A DNA stretch of 50,338 bases from the NCBI GenBank assembly GCA_002412925.1, contig DHVZ01000046.1:85703-136040 (forward strand), read 5' to 3'. The stretch is from Anaerolineales bacterium UBA5195 (lineage in GTDB: Bacteria; Chloroflexota; Anaerolineae; Anaerolineales; Villigracilaceae). The position numbers and the translations under genes are program-made. Shown here in pieces: positions 1 through 7,639 of this stretch. Each line of letters starts with the position of its first letter. Within the stretch, counting starts at the first letter, position 1. Below the pieces are notes generated by a model that made no database searches, had not been told where the DNA came from, and saw nothing but the letters and a program-made list of their open reading frames with translations.

Positions 1-58
1 CCGCCGCGCACACCTAAAATCGGGTTTCTCCAAGATGTTTCGAAAACTACTGATTATG
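1..58. repeat. Truncated copy of a dispersed intergenic repeat
   Basis: The segment from about position 10 (CACACCTAAAATCGGG, then a TTTCTCC..ATGTTTCG..AACTACTGA stretch) closely matches 11986-12035 upstream of the Rrf2 gene. Only the right half lies in the window, so the left palindrome arm cannot be seen. It ends just before the ribosome binding site of mgsA. Confidence 0.5.
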
Positions 59-75
59 GAAAGAAGGTAAAGAAA

Positions 76-540
76 ATGACAACCAATTATCCCGTGATTG
101 GGATCAAAAAGCGCATTGCGCTGATTGCGCATGACCATAAAAAGAGGGACCTGCTCGATTGGGCTACCTTCAACCGTGGAACACTTTCACGTCACCATCT
201 CTTTGGCACCGGCACCACTGGTAGATTGATGGAACAAGAATTGGAATTGCCGATTACCCAGTTCAAAAGCGGACCGGTCGGAGGTGACCAGCAAATCGGA
301 TCAAAAATCGCCGAAGGCGAAATCGACTTTCTGATCTTTTTTTGGGATTCGCTTGAACCACAGCCCCATGACCCGGATATCAAAGCCTTGCTGCGGCTGG
401 CAGTTCTATACAACATCCCAACCGCTTCGAACCGGGCAACCGCAGATTTCCTGATCTCGTCTCCGTTGATGACGAGCGAGTACGAACACCCTACACCCGA
501 CCTCGACAGGTACAACCAGACTCACAGAACCATCGGCTAA
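76..540 (+). CDS. mgsA: Methylglyoxal synthase
   Basis: This 154-residue protein converts dihydroxyacetone phosphate to methylglyoxal and phosphate, the cytosolic bypass used when sugar phosphates accumulate. Length matches the family (about 150). Visible family residues are the GTGTTG phosphate loop (44-49), GGDQQ with catalytic Asp71, FFWD with Asp91 and His98 in PHDPD. The ATG at 76 follows a purine-rich AAGAAGG stretch. It is a single gene on the plus strand, closed by a strong hairpin terminator and convergent with citrate synthase. A dispersed repeat remnant lies directly upstream. I see no fusion or truncation. Confidence 0.95.
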   Translation: MTTNYPVIGIKKRIALIAHDHKKRDLLDWATFNRGTLSRHHLFGTGTTGRLMEQELELPITQFKSGPVGGDQQIGSKIAEGEIDFLIFFWDSLEPQPHDPDIKALLRLAVLYNIPTASNRATADFLISSPLMTSEYEHPTPDLDRYNQTHRTIG

Positions 541-552
541 CCAGATTAAATT

Positions 553-583
553 ACAACGGCGCACTTTTTAAGTGCGCCGTTGT
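553..583. terminator. Bidirectional hairpin between mgsA and citrate synthase
   Basis: A perfect 14-bp stem (553-566 with 570-583; left arm ACAACGGCGCACTT) has a TTT loop. It lies between two convergent genes and can end transcription from both sides. Confidence 0.85.
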
Positions 584-597
584 CGTTGTCCTAAGGA

Positions 598-1911
598 TCA
601 AGCTTGTGCCGCCCTGACGATGTCTTCCAACATTTTCGTCGACAGCGACTTGGGACGCTCGAGCGGCTGCCCGAGCGCGCGCGCCCAAACATAGTTGGCT
701 GTCACGCCCAGGGCGCGGCCCACACCGAACAGGACGGTGTAGAAGTCAAAGTCGCGCACCCCGTAATAGTACTGGAGCGTGCCAGAGATGGCATCCACGT
801 TCGGGGCGGGGTTCTTGGCCTTGCCTTGTTCCTTGAGCACAGCCGGAACCACATCGAAGACCAGGTCAGCCAGGCGAACCAATTCATCTTGCGGGAAACG
901 CTCCTTGGCAAACTGCATCTGCGCCATATAACGCGGGTCGGGGACGCGCAGAACGGCATGCCCGTAACCGGGAATGACCTTCCCGCCATTGAGCGTATCC
1001 CAGGCAAATTTGTATAACTCGTCCCGCGCTGGGACGCGGCCAAACATCTTATGGACGTCGAGCAGCCAGCCCAGGCATTCCTGGTTGGCAAGTCCGTGCA
1101 GGGGGCCAGCCAACCCATTGAGAGCCGCCGAGAACGACAGGTACGGATCGGAAAGCGCCGAACCAACCAAATGCATCGTATGCGCCGAAACATTGCCAGA
1201 TTCGTGATCACTGTGCAGGATGAAATACAGGCGCGCCAATTCCGCATAGCCTTTCTGGTCGGCCACGCCCATCATCCTGGCAAAATTCGCGCCGTAATCG
1301 AGCCTGGAATTATATTTCGGCTTTTTGGTTTCACCAAAATACTTCATCCGGTAGATAAAGGCCGCAATAACGGGCAGTTTGGCGGTCAAATCCAAACTGT
1401 CCTCGAGCGCCGGTTCCCAGTAGGCATCCTTTTTCATCCCGGCATGATATTTGGCTACAAACGCGGAACCGTTCTGCAAGGCCAGGACAGCCTGTGAGAG
1501 CAGCGTCATCGGATGCGTTTCCTTGGGCATGGATTTAAGCATCTTATAAACATAATCCGGCACTTCGGCGCGCCGGGCCCAGTCAGCCTCCACTTCCAGG
1601 GCCTGCTCGCGGGTCGGCACTGCGCCCACCATCAGTAGATAGTAAAGGCCTCCCACGTACGGCATTCTCGCACCGCGCGGTTTGGGCAGGGCCTTCAACA
1701 CTTCAGGGATGGACATGCCGCGAAAACGGATGCCTTCCGCTGGGTCGACAAACGAAACATCCGTCACTAGCGACTTGATCTCACGCATCCCGCCTACTAT
1801 CTGACCCACCGTGACCTTATCCACCACCACTTCGGCGTGTTCTTTGGCCAGCAGTTTATAGCGTTCGCGCCACTCGGGAAGTTGTTCGGCAATCTTCTCG
1901 TGCAAAATCAT
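598..1911 (-). CDS. gltA: Citrate synthase, mitochondrial (eukaryote-like) type
   Basis: It condenses oxaloacetate and acetyl-CoA to citrate. At 437 residues it matches the large mitochondrial-type enzymes rather than the shorter hexameric bacterial type. The block HSDHESGNVSAHT (233-245) and the stretch from SALSDPYLSF to GPLHGLANQE (251-277) are nearly those of animal mitochondrial enzymes. The catalytic triad is His272, His318 (PGYGHAVLR) and Asp373 (NVDA). A good ribosome binding site (AAGGAG) precedes the ATG. It lies 56 nt downstream of mdh on the same strand, so the pair that makes and uses oxaloacetate is probably co-transcribed. Re- or Si-type stereochemistry is not tested, but homology points to the Si enzyme. 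Confidence 0.95.
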   Translation of the reverse strand: MILHEKIAEQLPEWRERYKLLAKEHAEVVVDKVTVGQIVGGMREIKSLVTDVSFVDPAEGIRFRGMSIPEVLKALPKPRGARMPYVGGLYYLLMVGAVPTREQALEVEADWARRAEVPDYVYKMLKSMPKETHPMTLLSQAVLALQNGSAFVAKYHAGMKKDAYWEPALEDSLDLTAKLPVIAAFIYRMKYFGETKKPKYNSRLDYGANFARMMGVADQKGYAELARLYFILHSDHESGNVSAHTMHLVGSALSDPYLSFSAALNGLAGPLHGLANQECLGWLLDVHKMFGRVPARDELYKFAWDTLNGGKVIPGYGHAVLRVPDPRYMAQMQFAKERFPQDELVRLADLVFDVVPAVLKEQGKAKNPAPNVDAISGTLQYYYGVRDFDFYTVLFGVGRALGVTANYVWARALGQPLERPKSLSTKMLEDIVRAAQA

Positions 1912-1967
1912 GGCAATCTCCTTTGACTAAATACGGGGGCAGATGGCGGCCCACCTCCGTTCGATTT

Positions 1968-2903
1968 CTACAACTTTACAAGTTTATTCAGGGCATTGAT
2001 GCTGTCCTCAACCGATGCAGCTGATTTTTCAAAAGCGGCTTTTTCGTCGGAATCCAATTTATATTCGACAATCCGTTCGATCCCTTGGCGTCCGAGTTGC
2101 ACCGGCACGCCGAAAAACATCTCCTTCAATCCATACTCGCCCTGCAGATAAGCCGCGCATGGCACGACCAAATGCTTGTCCTTCAGGATGGCCTCAACCA
2201 TCTGCGCAATCGCCACAGATGGCGCATAGAAAGCCGAACCGGTCTTCAGCAGATTGACAATTTCGCCGCCGCCCTTACGCGTGCGGTTGACAATCGCTTC
2301 CAGCTTTTCAGCAGATAAATACTCGCGCAGCGGGATACCGGCGATGTTGGAGTGACGGGTCAGCGGGACCATTTCGTCGCCATGGCCTCCCAGCACATAG
2401 CAAGCGATATTTTCCACGCTGACGCCGGTTTCCAGCGCTACGAAAGCGCGCATCCGGGTCGAATCGAGGATCCCAGCCTGGCCAATGACACGCTGAGGGG
2501 GCAGTTTCCCAATTTTCATCGTCAGGTAAGCCATTGTGTCAAGTGGATTGGTCAAAACAATATAAATGGCCTCCGGCGAATATCTAAGAGTCTCGATGGT
2601 GGCCTTGCCAACAATTTCAGCATTGGCACTCAGCAGGTCATCGCGGCTCATGCCGGGTTTGCGCGGCAGCCCGGCTGTAATGACGATGATATCGGAGCCT
2701 TGGGTCGCCGCATAATCGTTCGAACCTACGATGCCAACATCCTTGCCGATGACAGGCATCGCCTCGAGCAGATCGAGAGCTTTGCCTTGCGGCATACCCT
2801 CAAGTACATCGATCAGGACAATGTCTGCCAGTTCACGCTCTGCCAGCCAATGGGCAGTCGTGGCGCCCGTCATGCCGGCGCCAATAATGGATACTTTAGC
2901 CAT
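1968..2903 (-). CDS. mdh: Malate dehydrogenase (LDH-like family)
   Basis: This 311-residue NAD-dependent malate dehydrogenase interconverts malate and oxaloacetate in the TCA cycle. The Rossmann motif GAGMTG is at 8-13. The specificity loop LPRKPGMSRDD carries Arg81 and Arg87, as in malate rather than lactate enzymes. Asp147, Arg150 and the catalytic His174 (GGHGDEM) are present. Size and sequence style match the tetrameric LDH-like Mdh well known from Chloroflexus. GGAGG lies just upstream of the ATG. The gene sits between trxB (117 nt upstream) and citrate synthase (56 nt downstream), all on the minus strand. Confidence 0.96.
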   Translation of the reverse strand: MAKVSIIGAGMTGATTAHWLAERELADIVLIDVLEGMPQGKALDLLEAMPVIGKDVGIVGSNDYAATQGSDIIVITAGLPRKPGMSRDDLLSANAEIVGKATIETLRYSPEAIYIVLTNPLDTMAYLTMKIGKLPPQRVIGQAGILDSTRMRAFVALETGVSVENIACYVLGGHGDEMVPLTRHSNIAGIPLREYLSAEKLEAIVNRTRKGGGEIVNLLKTGSAFYAPSVAIAQMVEAILKDKHLVVPCAAYLQGEYGLKEMFFGVPVQLGRQGIERIVEYKLDSDEKAAFEKSAASVEDSINALNKLVKL

Positions 2904-3020
2904 TGCTCCTCCTTTGCTTGGGTGTTTACAGGATACGCTTGTTACAAAAAGAGACTTTCCGCAAACGATGCAGAAGTCCCTTCAGTCGATAATCAAATCG
3001 CGGTCTGGAACGCGAGTGGC

Positions 3021-4043
3021 TCAGGCATTGGCTGTCTCTTTCTCCAGGAAGTGCGTGGCCTGGATGGCTGCGGAGGCGCCCATCCCCGCCGAGGTGATAA
3101 CCTGCCTGAAGTGAGAATCAGCGACTTCACCAGCCACAAAGACCCCTGGGAGATTGGTTTCCATCAAATGATTAGCCTTGATATAGCCCAGCTCATCCAT
3201 CTCCAACTGCCCTTTGAACATCTGCGTGTTAGGGGTATGTCCAATAAAAATGAATAAACCGTCCGTTTCCAACGTCGATTCGGCGCCAGTTTGGGTATCC
3301 TTAAGCTTCAGCCCCGTGACCTTACCTGCCCCGTGACTTGCCCCGCGTTCTCCCGCGGGGTCCCCAGCGGGGTCGGTTCCGAGCACTTCGCTAACCACAG
3401 AATTCCAGACAAACTTGATCTTTGGGTTCGCAAAAGCGCGATTCTGGAGCACCTTACCCGCCCTCAGGTTGTCGCGACGGTGAACGATAGTGACAGAAGT
3501 TGCAAAGCGGGTCAGGAACAGGCCTTCTTCGAGCGCGCTATCGCCGCCGCCGACCACAACAACCTTCTTTTCTTTGAAAAACCAGCCATCGCAGGTGGCG
3601 CAATAAGAAACACCTTTGCCAGTTAATTCGTACTCGCCGGGGATTTCAAGATGGTTCGGACGCGCACCCGTGGCAATCACCAGTGTCTCAGCCAGGTATT
3701 CTCCATTGTCGGTGGTTACCCGAAAGGGACGCTGGGACAGGTCCACGCTCTGGGCGGTATCGAATTCAACTTTCGCCCCGAATCTTTCGGCCTGTTTCTG
3801 GAAGAGTTCACCCAACTCCGGGCCGCCCACGCCTTCGGGGAAGCCGGGATAGTTCTCGATGGTGTGCGTCAGGGCAGCCTGGCCGCCAAGCTCCATACCG
3901 GTCAAGACAACCGGCTCAAGTTCGGCGCGGGCAGCATATAAGGCCGCCGCCAGCCCCGCGGGGCCGGAACCAAGCACAAGCATTTTGACATGTTTCGTTT
4001 CGACATGACTGGCTGGAGTGGAGATATGTCCCAAATTAAGCAT
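3021..4043 (-). CDS. trxB: Thioredoxin-disulfide reductase with an in-frame loop insertion
   Basis: This NADPH- and FAD-dependent reductase regenerates dithiol thioredoxin. It shows the FAD loop GSGPAG (25-30), the redox motif CATC (148-151), the NADPH loop GGGDSA (165-170), HRRD, and the C-terminal GEVAD FAD motif. At 340 residues it is longer than the usual 310-320. An N-terminal extension of about 18 residues and an insertion of about 18 Gly/Ala/Pro-rich residues (223-240, containing two DPAG units) explain the difference. The insert is encoded by a GC-rich palindromic stretch and lies in a surface loop of the NADPH domain, where relatives have a short turn. The start has GAGG upstream. 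Confidence 0.94.
   Translation of the reverse strand: MLNLGHISTPASHVETKHVKMLVLGSGPAGLAAALYAARAELEPVVLTGMELGGQAALTHTIENYPGFPEGVGGPELGELFQKQAERFGAKVEFDTAQSVDLSQRPFRVTTDNGEYLAETLVIATGARPNHLEIPGEYELTGKGVSYCATCDGWFFKEKKVVVVGGGDSALEEGLFLTRFATSVTIVHRRDNLRAGKVLQNRAFANPKIKFVWNSVVSEVLGTDPAGDPAGERGASHGAGKVTGLKLKDTQTGAESTLETDGLFIFIGHTPNTQMFKGQLEMDELGYIKANHLMETNLPGVFVAGEVADSHFRQVITSAGMGASAAIQATHFLEKETANA
3324..3377 (-). repeat. GC-rich palindromic insertion inside trxB
   Basis: About 54 nt of nested GC-rich inverted repeats (CCCCGCG with CGCGGGG, then CCCCAGCGGGG) encode trxB residues 223-240. The length is a multiple of three and the frame stays open. Base composition is unlike the flanking gene. It looks like a small repeat element captured in frame, although only this copy is visible here. 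Confidence 0.45.
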
Positions 4044-4067
4044 CTTTGCCTCGTGAAATCATTTTTA

Positions 4068-4073
4068 ATTATA
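4068..4073 (-). promoter_or_regulatory. Possible -10 box for trxB-mdh-gltA
   Basis: The 147-nt gap between trxB and speE is very AT-rich. On the minus strand it holds a perfect TATAAT about 25 nt upstream of the trxB start. No convincing -35 box is seen at 17 nt, so this is weak. Confidence 0.3.
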
Positions 4074-4190
4074 ACTCAACACACTATCTATTAGAATTAA
4101 TACTTCATAAAAATTCTATTTTTTGTCATGCGCTGATTATATAATAATAGATGCAAAAGAGCATAAAAAGTTACACAATTGCACAAAAAA

Positions 4191-5021
4191 TTAATCGTAC
4201 AACTCCCGGCGGAAGAACTCTGGAATGGCAAAGGCCGCGCGATGGATCCCAGTGTTGAGATAGTTGTTCACCCCCGGCGGATAAGGCGTTTTCAGACCAT
4301 TTTCCCAGGGCGTATCGGAAACGTACATGAACCCGATCCCGCCGCCGGGGTAGGTGGGCACCTGGGTGTAGTAATAGGCCGGGTTTTTGGTGAGCGCCTG
4401 GGCCGTTTTGTAAATCGTTTTAATCAGCTCGATATCGAAATAAGGCTGTTCACACTGGGTGGCCGCCGCCCCGCCGGGAGCCAGGGCGCGCACCATCAAC
4501 CGGTAGAATTCGTCGCTGAACAAACGCTCGGCCATCCCGATCGGGTCGGTCGTGTCGGAGATAATCACATCGAACTGGCCGGGGCTCTCCTCCAGGTAGC
4601 CAAAGGCATCGCGGACGAGCAACTTGGCGCGCGGGTCGGACCAGGGATCGCCAAAAGCCGGGAAATATTTCCGTGAATATTCCACCACCTTCGCATCCAA
4701 CTCGCAGACAACAGCTTCCTGCACCGAGGGGTAGCGCAGCACCTGTTGGAGCGAGCCGCCATCCCCGCCGCCGACAATCAGCACCCGTTTGGGTAAACCA
4801 ACTGCCAGCATCGGCACGTGGGTGATCATTTCATGGTAGCCCATATTGTCGCGTTCGGTCAGCTGGATGATGCCATCCAGAACCAGCGTGTTCCCGAAAA
4901 ACTCGGTCTCGAAGACCTGCAAGTGCTGGTATTTTGTCTGTTCATCAACAAACTTGTTTTTCACCTTTAAAGATTTACGGTAGTAAGGATGCAAATCCTC
5001 AGTCAGCCATTCTGCGTTCAT
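4191..5021 (-). CDS. speE: Spermidine synthase (polyamine aminopropyltransferase)
   Basis: It transfers aminopropyl from decarboxylated S-adenosylmethionine to putrescine or another amine, in the cytosol. At 276 residues it is typical. The substrate motif GGGDGG is at 84-89, the acidic pair is ELD (107-109), and the catalytic DTTDP is at 156-160 (relatives more often have DSSDP or DSTDP). Its ATG overlaps the speD stop (ATGA), so translation is coupled to the enzyme supplying its co-substrate. Amine specificity cannot be read from the sequence. No speA, speB or speC is in the window, so the amine source lies elsewhere. Confidence 0.94.
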   Translation of the reverse strand: MNAEWLTEDLHPYYRKSLKVKNKFVDEQTKYQHLQVFETEFFGNTLVLDGIIQLTERDNMGYHEMITHVPMLAVGLPKRVLIVGGGDGGSLQQVLRYPSVQEAVVCELDAKVVEYSRKYFPAFGDPWSDPRAKLLVRDAFGYLEESPGQFDVIISDTTDPIGMAERLFSDEFYRLMVRALAPGGAAATQCEQPYFDIELIKTIYKTAQALTKNPAYYYTQVPTYPGGGIGFMYVSDTPWENGLKTPYPPGVNNYLNTGIHRAAFAIPEFFRRELYD

Positions 5022-5425
5022 TTTCTTTCCTCAATTGGCGCAACCAGCGCAGGCATCATAAAACGCTCGATTTCAGCGTCGCGGTCAAGCTTGCGCAGTG
5101 AAAAGTTATCTGCACCCAGCGCGGATTTGATCGTTTGAATTAACGGGAGCAAGTCCTTGCCAATCGCGCAGGTGAATAAGTCAATCGCACAGTAGCCGTA
5201 TTCAGGCCAGGCATGCAAACTTGCATGCGACTCCGCGAGAAGCAAAAAGCAAGTAAAGCCATGTGGGCTGAACTTGTAAAGGCCCTCATCCACAACCGTC
5301 AGGCCGCTGTCTTTCACGGCCCGGGAAAACAGGGCGTAAGCATGCTCGGGATCGAGCAAGACTTCACGGTTGCAGTTGGAGAGATCACAAATGTAATGCT
5401 CCCCAAGTTTCAAAGTCGCGTTCAC
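5018..5425 (-). CDS. speD: S-adenosylmethionine decarboxylase proenzyme
   Basis: This 135-residue class 1B (small, SpeH-like) pyruvoyl enzyme makes decarboxylated S-adenosylmethionine for SpeE. Autocleavage should fall between Glu65 and Ser66 in LLLAESHASLH, with Ser66 becoming the pyruvoyl group. His71 and Cys86 are the likely processing and proton-donor residues by analogy with the Thermotoga enzyme. The start is GTG, chosen because GGAGG (5431-5435) lies five bases upstream and no better ATG exists. It is the first gene of the speD-speE pair, with a strong promoter 40-65 nt upstream. Confidence 0.93.
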   Translation of the reverse strand: MNATLKLGEHYICDLSNCNREVLLDPEHAYALFSRAVKDSGLTVVDEGLYKFSPHGFTCFLLLAESHASLHAWPEYGYCAIDLFTCAIGKDLLPLIQTIKSALGADNFSLRKLDRDAEIERFMMPALVAPIEERK

Positions 5426-5461
5426 TCACACCTCCAAGGATAGATTTAAGTACGGCGCAGG

Positions 5462-5489
5462 ATTATCAATCAATCCCAGCCTGTGTCAA
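5462..5489 (-). promoter_or_regulatory. Promoter of speD-speE
   Basis: On the minus strand a perfect -35 TTGACA (5484-5489) is followed after 16 nt by GATAAT (5462-5467). It points at speD with a leader of roughly 30 nt. Confidence 0.7.
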
Positions 5490-5661
5490 TGCTGCAAGAG
5501 TGCTTATTTTCAGCATTTTTTCGTGTGTTTCACGTCATAATCAGCAAAATAACAGGGGGTAAATATTCGAAAAAGCACGAAACCCGAAATCCCCTGCTTT
5601 TGCTGTGAAGGCTCAAAAAGGGGGGTATAAAAAATAAGGGTCTCCAGGATTCTCCTGCTTG

Positions 5662-5776
5662 CCCCGCTATATTACGGGGTGACACTTGCACCGCACTGCG
5701 TTTGGGGCAGTGCAGGTGAGAGTACCGCATTTTGGGGTGTGAGCGTGCGCACGCACGCTCACACCCCAAAATGCGG
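5662..5776. repeat. Three consecutive hairpins in the speD / NAD-glutaminase gap
   Basis: The 433-nt gap between the divergent genes speD and the NAD glutaminase holds three stems: CCCCG with CGGGG (5662-5679); CACCGCACTGC with GCAGTGC-A-GGTG (5689-5718); and a perfect 25-bp stem with a CA loop (5725-5749 with 5752-5776). The last arm reads CACACCCCAAAATGCGG and resembles the arms of the repeats at 1-58 and 11947-12000. Apart from the speD promoter and a possible -10 element, I see nothing else in the gap. Confidence 0.7.
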
Positions 5777-5858
5777 GGCCTTACCACGCTTGCCAAAGAG
5801 CCATTGCGAATATGGTAAGATTGCAATCATCCACTTTCTGTTACCAGGCCCATCCAAG

Positions 5859-6707
5859 ATGACAAAACTAACCCTCGCGCTGGCCCAAATCAACACCAAA
5901 CTCGGCGATGTCAGCGCCAACCTTGAAAAGCACCTGTCCATGGCGCACGAGGCCTGGAAACAGGGGGCAGAACTGATAATTTTCCCCGAGCTTTCGCTGA
6001 CCGGCTACGTCTTGCAGGATATCGCTACCAGCGTGGCGCAGCGCCCTGTGCCGGAAGATGCTGTTTTCAAACAACTCCTGCGCGCCTCGAATGAAATCGA
6101 TCTGGTTGTCGGTTTCGTGGAGGTGGACGAGCGTTATCGCTACTACATTTCGGCGGCGTATCTCTCAGACGGAAAAATCTCCCATGTCCACCGCAAGGTG
6201 TATTTACCAACCTATGGCATCTTCGACGAAAAGCGCTATTTCGCCAGCGGTGACCGCTTCCGCGCTTTCGAAACCAAGTTTGGCCGCGCCGGGATTCTGA
6301 TTTGCGAGGATTTCTGGCACGCTTCGTCGCCCTACATGCTCTGGCTGGACGGCGCAGACCTGATGTTGTTCACCTCCGCTTCACCGGGGCGCGGGGTGAC
6401 AGAGGAAACCCTCGGTTCGGCCCAGTGGGTTGAAACTGTCAACCGCACCTACGCCGGGCTGTTCACCACCTTCGTCGCCCATGCCAACCGGGTCGGTTTC
6501 GAGGATGGGCTGAACTTCTGGGGCGGTTCCACCGTCTTCGATCCGGATGGGAAACAAATCGCCCTGGCTCCGTTCAACGCAGAGGGCCTGACCATTGCAG
6601 AACTCGACCTGAACCAACTGCGCCGCACGCGGACGAGATTGCCGTTACTGCGGGATGAGCGCAGCGAGTTGGTCTTGAAAGAATTGCAAAGAATTGCCAA
6701 TCAATAA
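5859..6707 (+). CDS. Nitrilase-family glutaminase subunit of NAD synthase
   Basis: This 282-residue cytosolic amidohydrolase has the nitrilase triad Glu44 (FPEL), Lys113 (HRKVYLPTYG) and Cys149 (LICED). The pattern around them (LTGY, YGIFDEKRYF) matches the glutaminase half of glutamine-dependent NAD synthase, which supplies ammonia from glutamine. NadE, the synthetase half, is a separate gene at 9791. The two are on the same strand but separated by an exporter on the other strand. The ATG at 5859 is preferred over in-frame starts further upstream because those run through the palindromes. A generic nitrilase or omega-amidase role is the alternative. Confidence 0.8.
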   Translation: MTKLTLALAQINTKLGDVSANLEKHLSMAHEAWKQGAELIIFPELSLTGYVLQDIATSVAQRPVPEDAVFKQLLRASNEIDLVVGFVEVDERYRYYISAAYLSDGKISHVHRKVYLPTYGIFDEKRYFASGDRFRAFETKFGRAGILICEDFWHASSPYMLWLDGADLMLFTSASPGRGVTEETLGSAQWVETVNRTYAGLFTTFVAHANRVGFEDGLNFWGGSTVFDPDGKQIALAPFNAEGLTIAELDLNQLRRTRTRLPLLRDERSELVLKELQRIANQ

Positions 6708-6717
6708 ACCCGCGCCT

Positions 6718-6762
6718 AAAGAAAGAGACATCCGCCCAAAAACAGCGGATGTCTCTTTCTTT
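6718..6762. terminator. Bidirectional terminator
   Basis: A perfect 18-bp stem (6718-6735 with 6745-6762) encloses a 9-nt A-rich loop. A-run and T-run flanks suit both directions. It separates the glutaminase from the convergent ABC exporter genes. Confidence 0.85.
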
Positions 6763-6772
6763 CCGAAGCGGC

Positions 6773-7627
6773 TTAGTGCTGGCCGAGCGTTCCCCAGCGG
6801 CGGACCCGTCTTTCGAGCGAGCCAAAGGCCCAACCGCCCAGCCAGAGCATGGCAAACATGAAAACCACCAGCAGGGTCAGTTCCCAGCGCAGCGGCAGGA
6901 TGGTCGGGATCTTTAGCAGGATGCCGCGCACGGCGTCCAGCCCATAGGTTAGCGGCAGGGCCAATGCCACCGGCAGCAGCCATTTTGGTAGGGCATTGAC
7001 CGGGAAATTCGAGCCGCTAAAAATCTGGATCAGGAAACTGCTCATATCGACCATGGTATTCGCCTCGCGCATGATCAGCACCAGCGCCGCAAAGGCAAAC
7101 CCAAAACCATACAGCCCCAGCATCATCGGAACGACCGGGATAAAGGCTTCCAGTACCGCCCCGCTGACGCGGAAACCGAAGAGCAGTGCCGCCACAATCA
7201 GCATCAGGGTCGAAGTCACCGCCGTCACACTCAGGTTGGTAACAGAATGCCCGACCAGGATCAGCAGCCGTGGAATCGGCGTCAGCCAGTTGGATTCCAT
7301 CACACCCGCATCCATGTCTTCTTTCAGGGAATAGCCCATGCCCCAAAAGACGGCGTTGATAAAGTTGGTCAAGACCGTGCCGAGCAGGATAAAGGACATG
7401 AAATCCGCTGTGCCGCTGAACTGGGCGAAACCCTGCGCCTGTCCATTGACGCTGAAGGCCTTGCCCATAAAATAGACCGGGGTCAGCCAGATGATCGGCT
7501 GAAAAATGGACGAAACAGCGTTGAGCGGATAACGCCAATATTGCTTCCAATCTTTGCGGGCAATCGCGAACAAGACCCGCAAATTGGACCTGAAATCAGG
7601 CCGGGAGAGAAGAAAATCTTTTTCCAT
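6773..7627 (-). CDS. ABC-2 type exporter permease (second of two)
   Basis: This 284-residue membrane protein has about six hydrophobic segments. A cytosolic N-terminus (FLLSRPDFRSN..ARKDWKQYWRYP) leads into the first segment. It has the ABC-2 permease style of drug, polysaccharide or antibiotic exporters. It follows a paralogous permease by 12 nt and the ATPase upstream, giving a heterodimeric permease with one ATPase. Substrate is unknown. Daunorubicin-type and lipid-linked exporters share this layout, and nothing here decides between them. Confidence 0.85.
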   Translation of the reverse strand: MEKDFLLSRPDFRSNLRVLFAIARKDWKQYWRYPLNAVSSIFQPIIWLTPVYFMGKAFSVNGQAQGFAQFSGTADFMSFILLGTVLTNFINAVFWGMGYSLKEDMDAGVMESNWLTPIPRLLILVGHSVTNLSVTAVTSTLMLIVAALLFGFRVSGAVLEAFIPVVPMMLGLYGFGFAFAALVLIMREANTMVDMSSFLIQIFSGSNFPVNALPKWLLPVALALPLTYGLDAVRGILLKIPTILPLRWELTLLVVFMFAMLWLGGWAFGSLERRVRRWGTLGQH

Positions 7628-7639
7628 CAGGAACCCTTT

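Noticed and set aside
2352..3257. Open frame of 301 codons on the plus strand
   Set aside because: It spans the opposite strand of mdh and trxB, both well supported.
5679..5858. A 60-residue N-terminal extension of the NAD glutaminase
   Set aside because: It would translate the palindromic hairpins, and nitrilase homology begins at the ATG at 5859.
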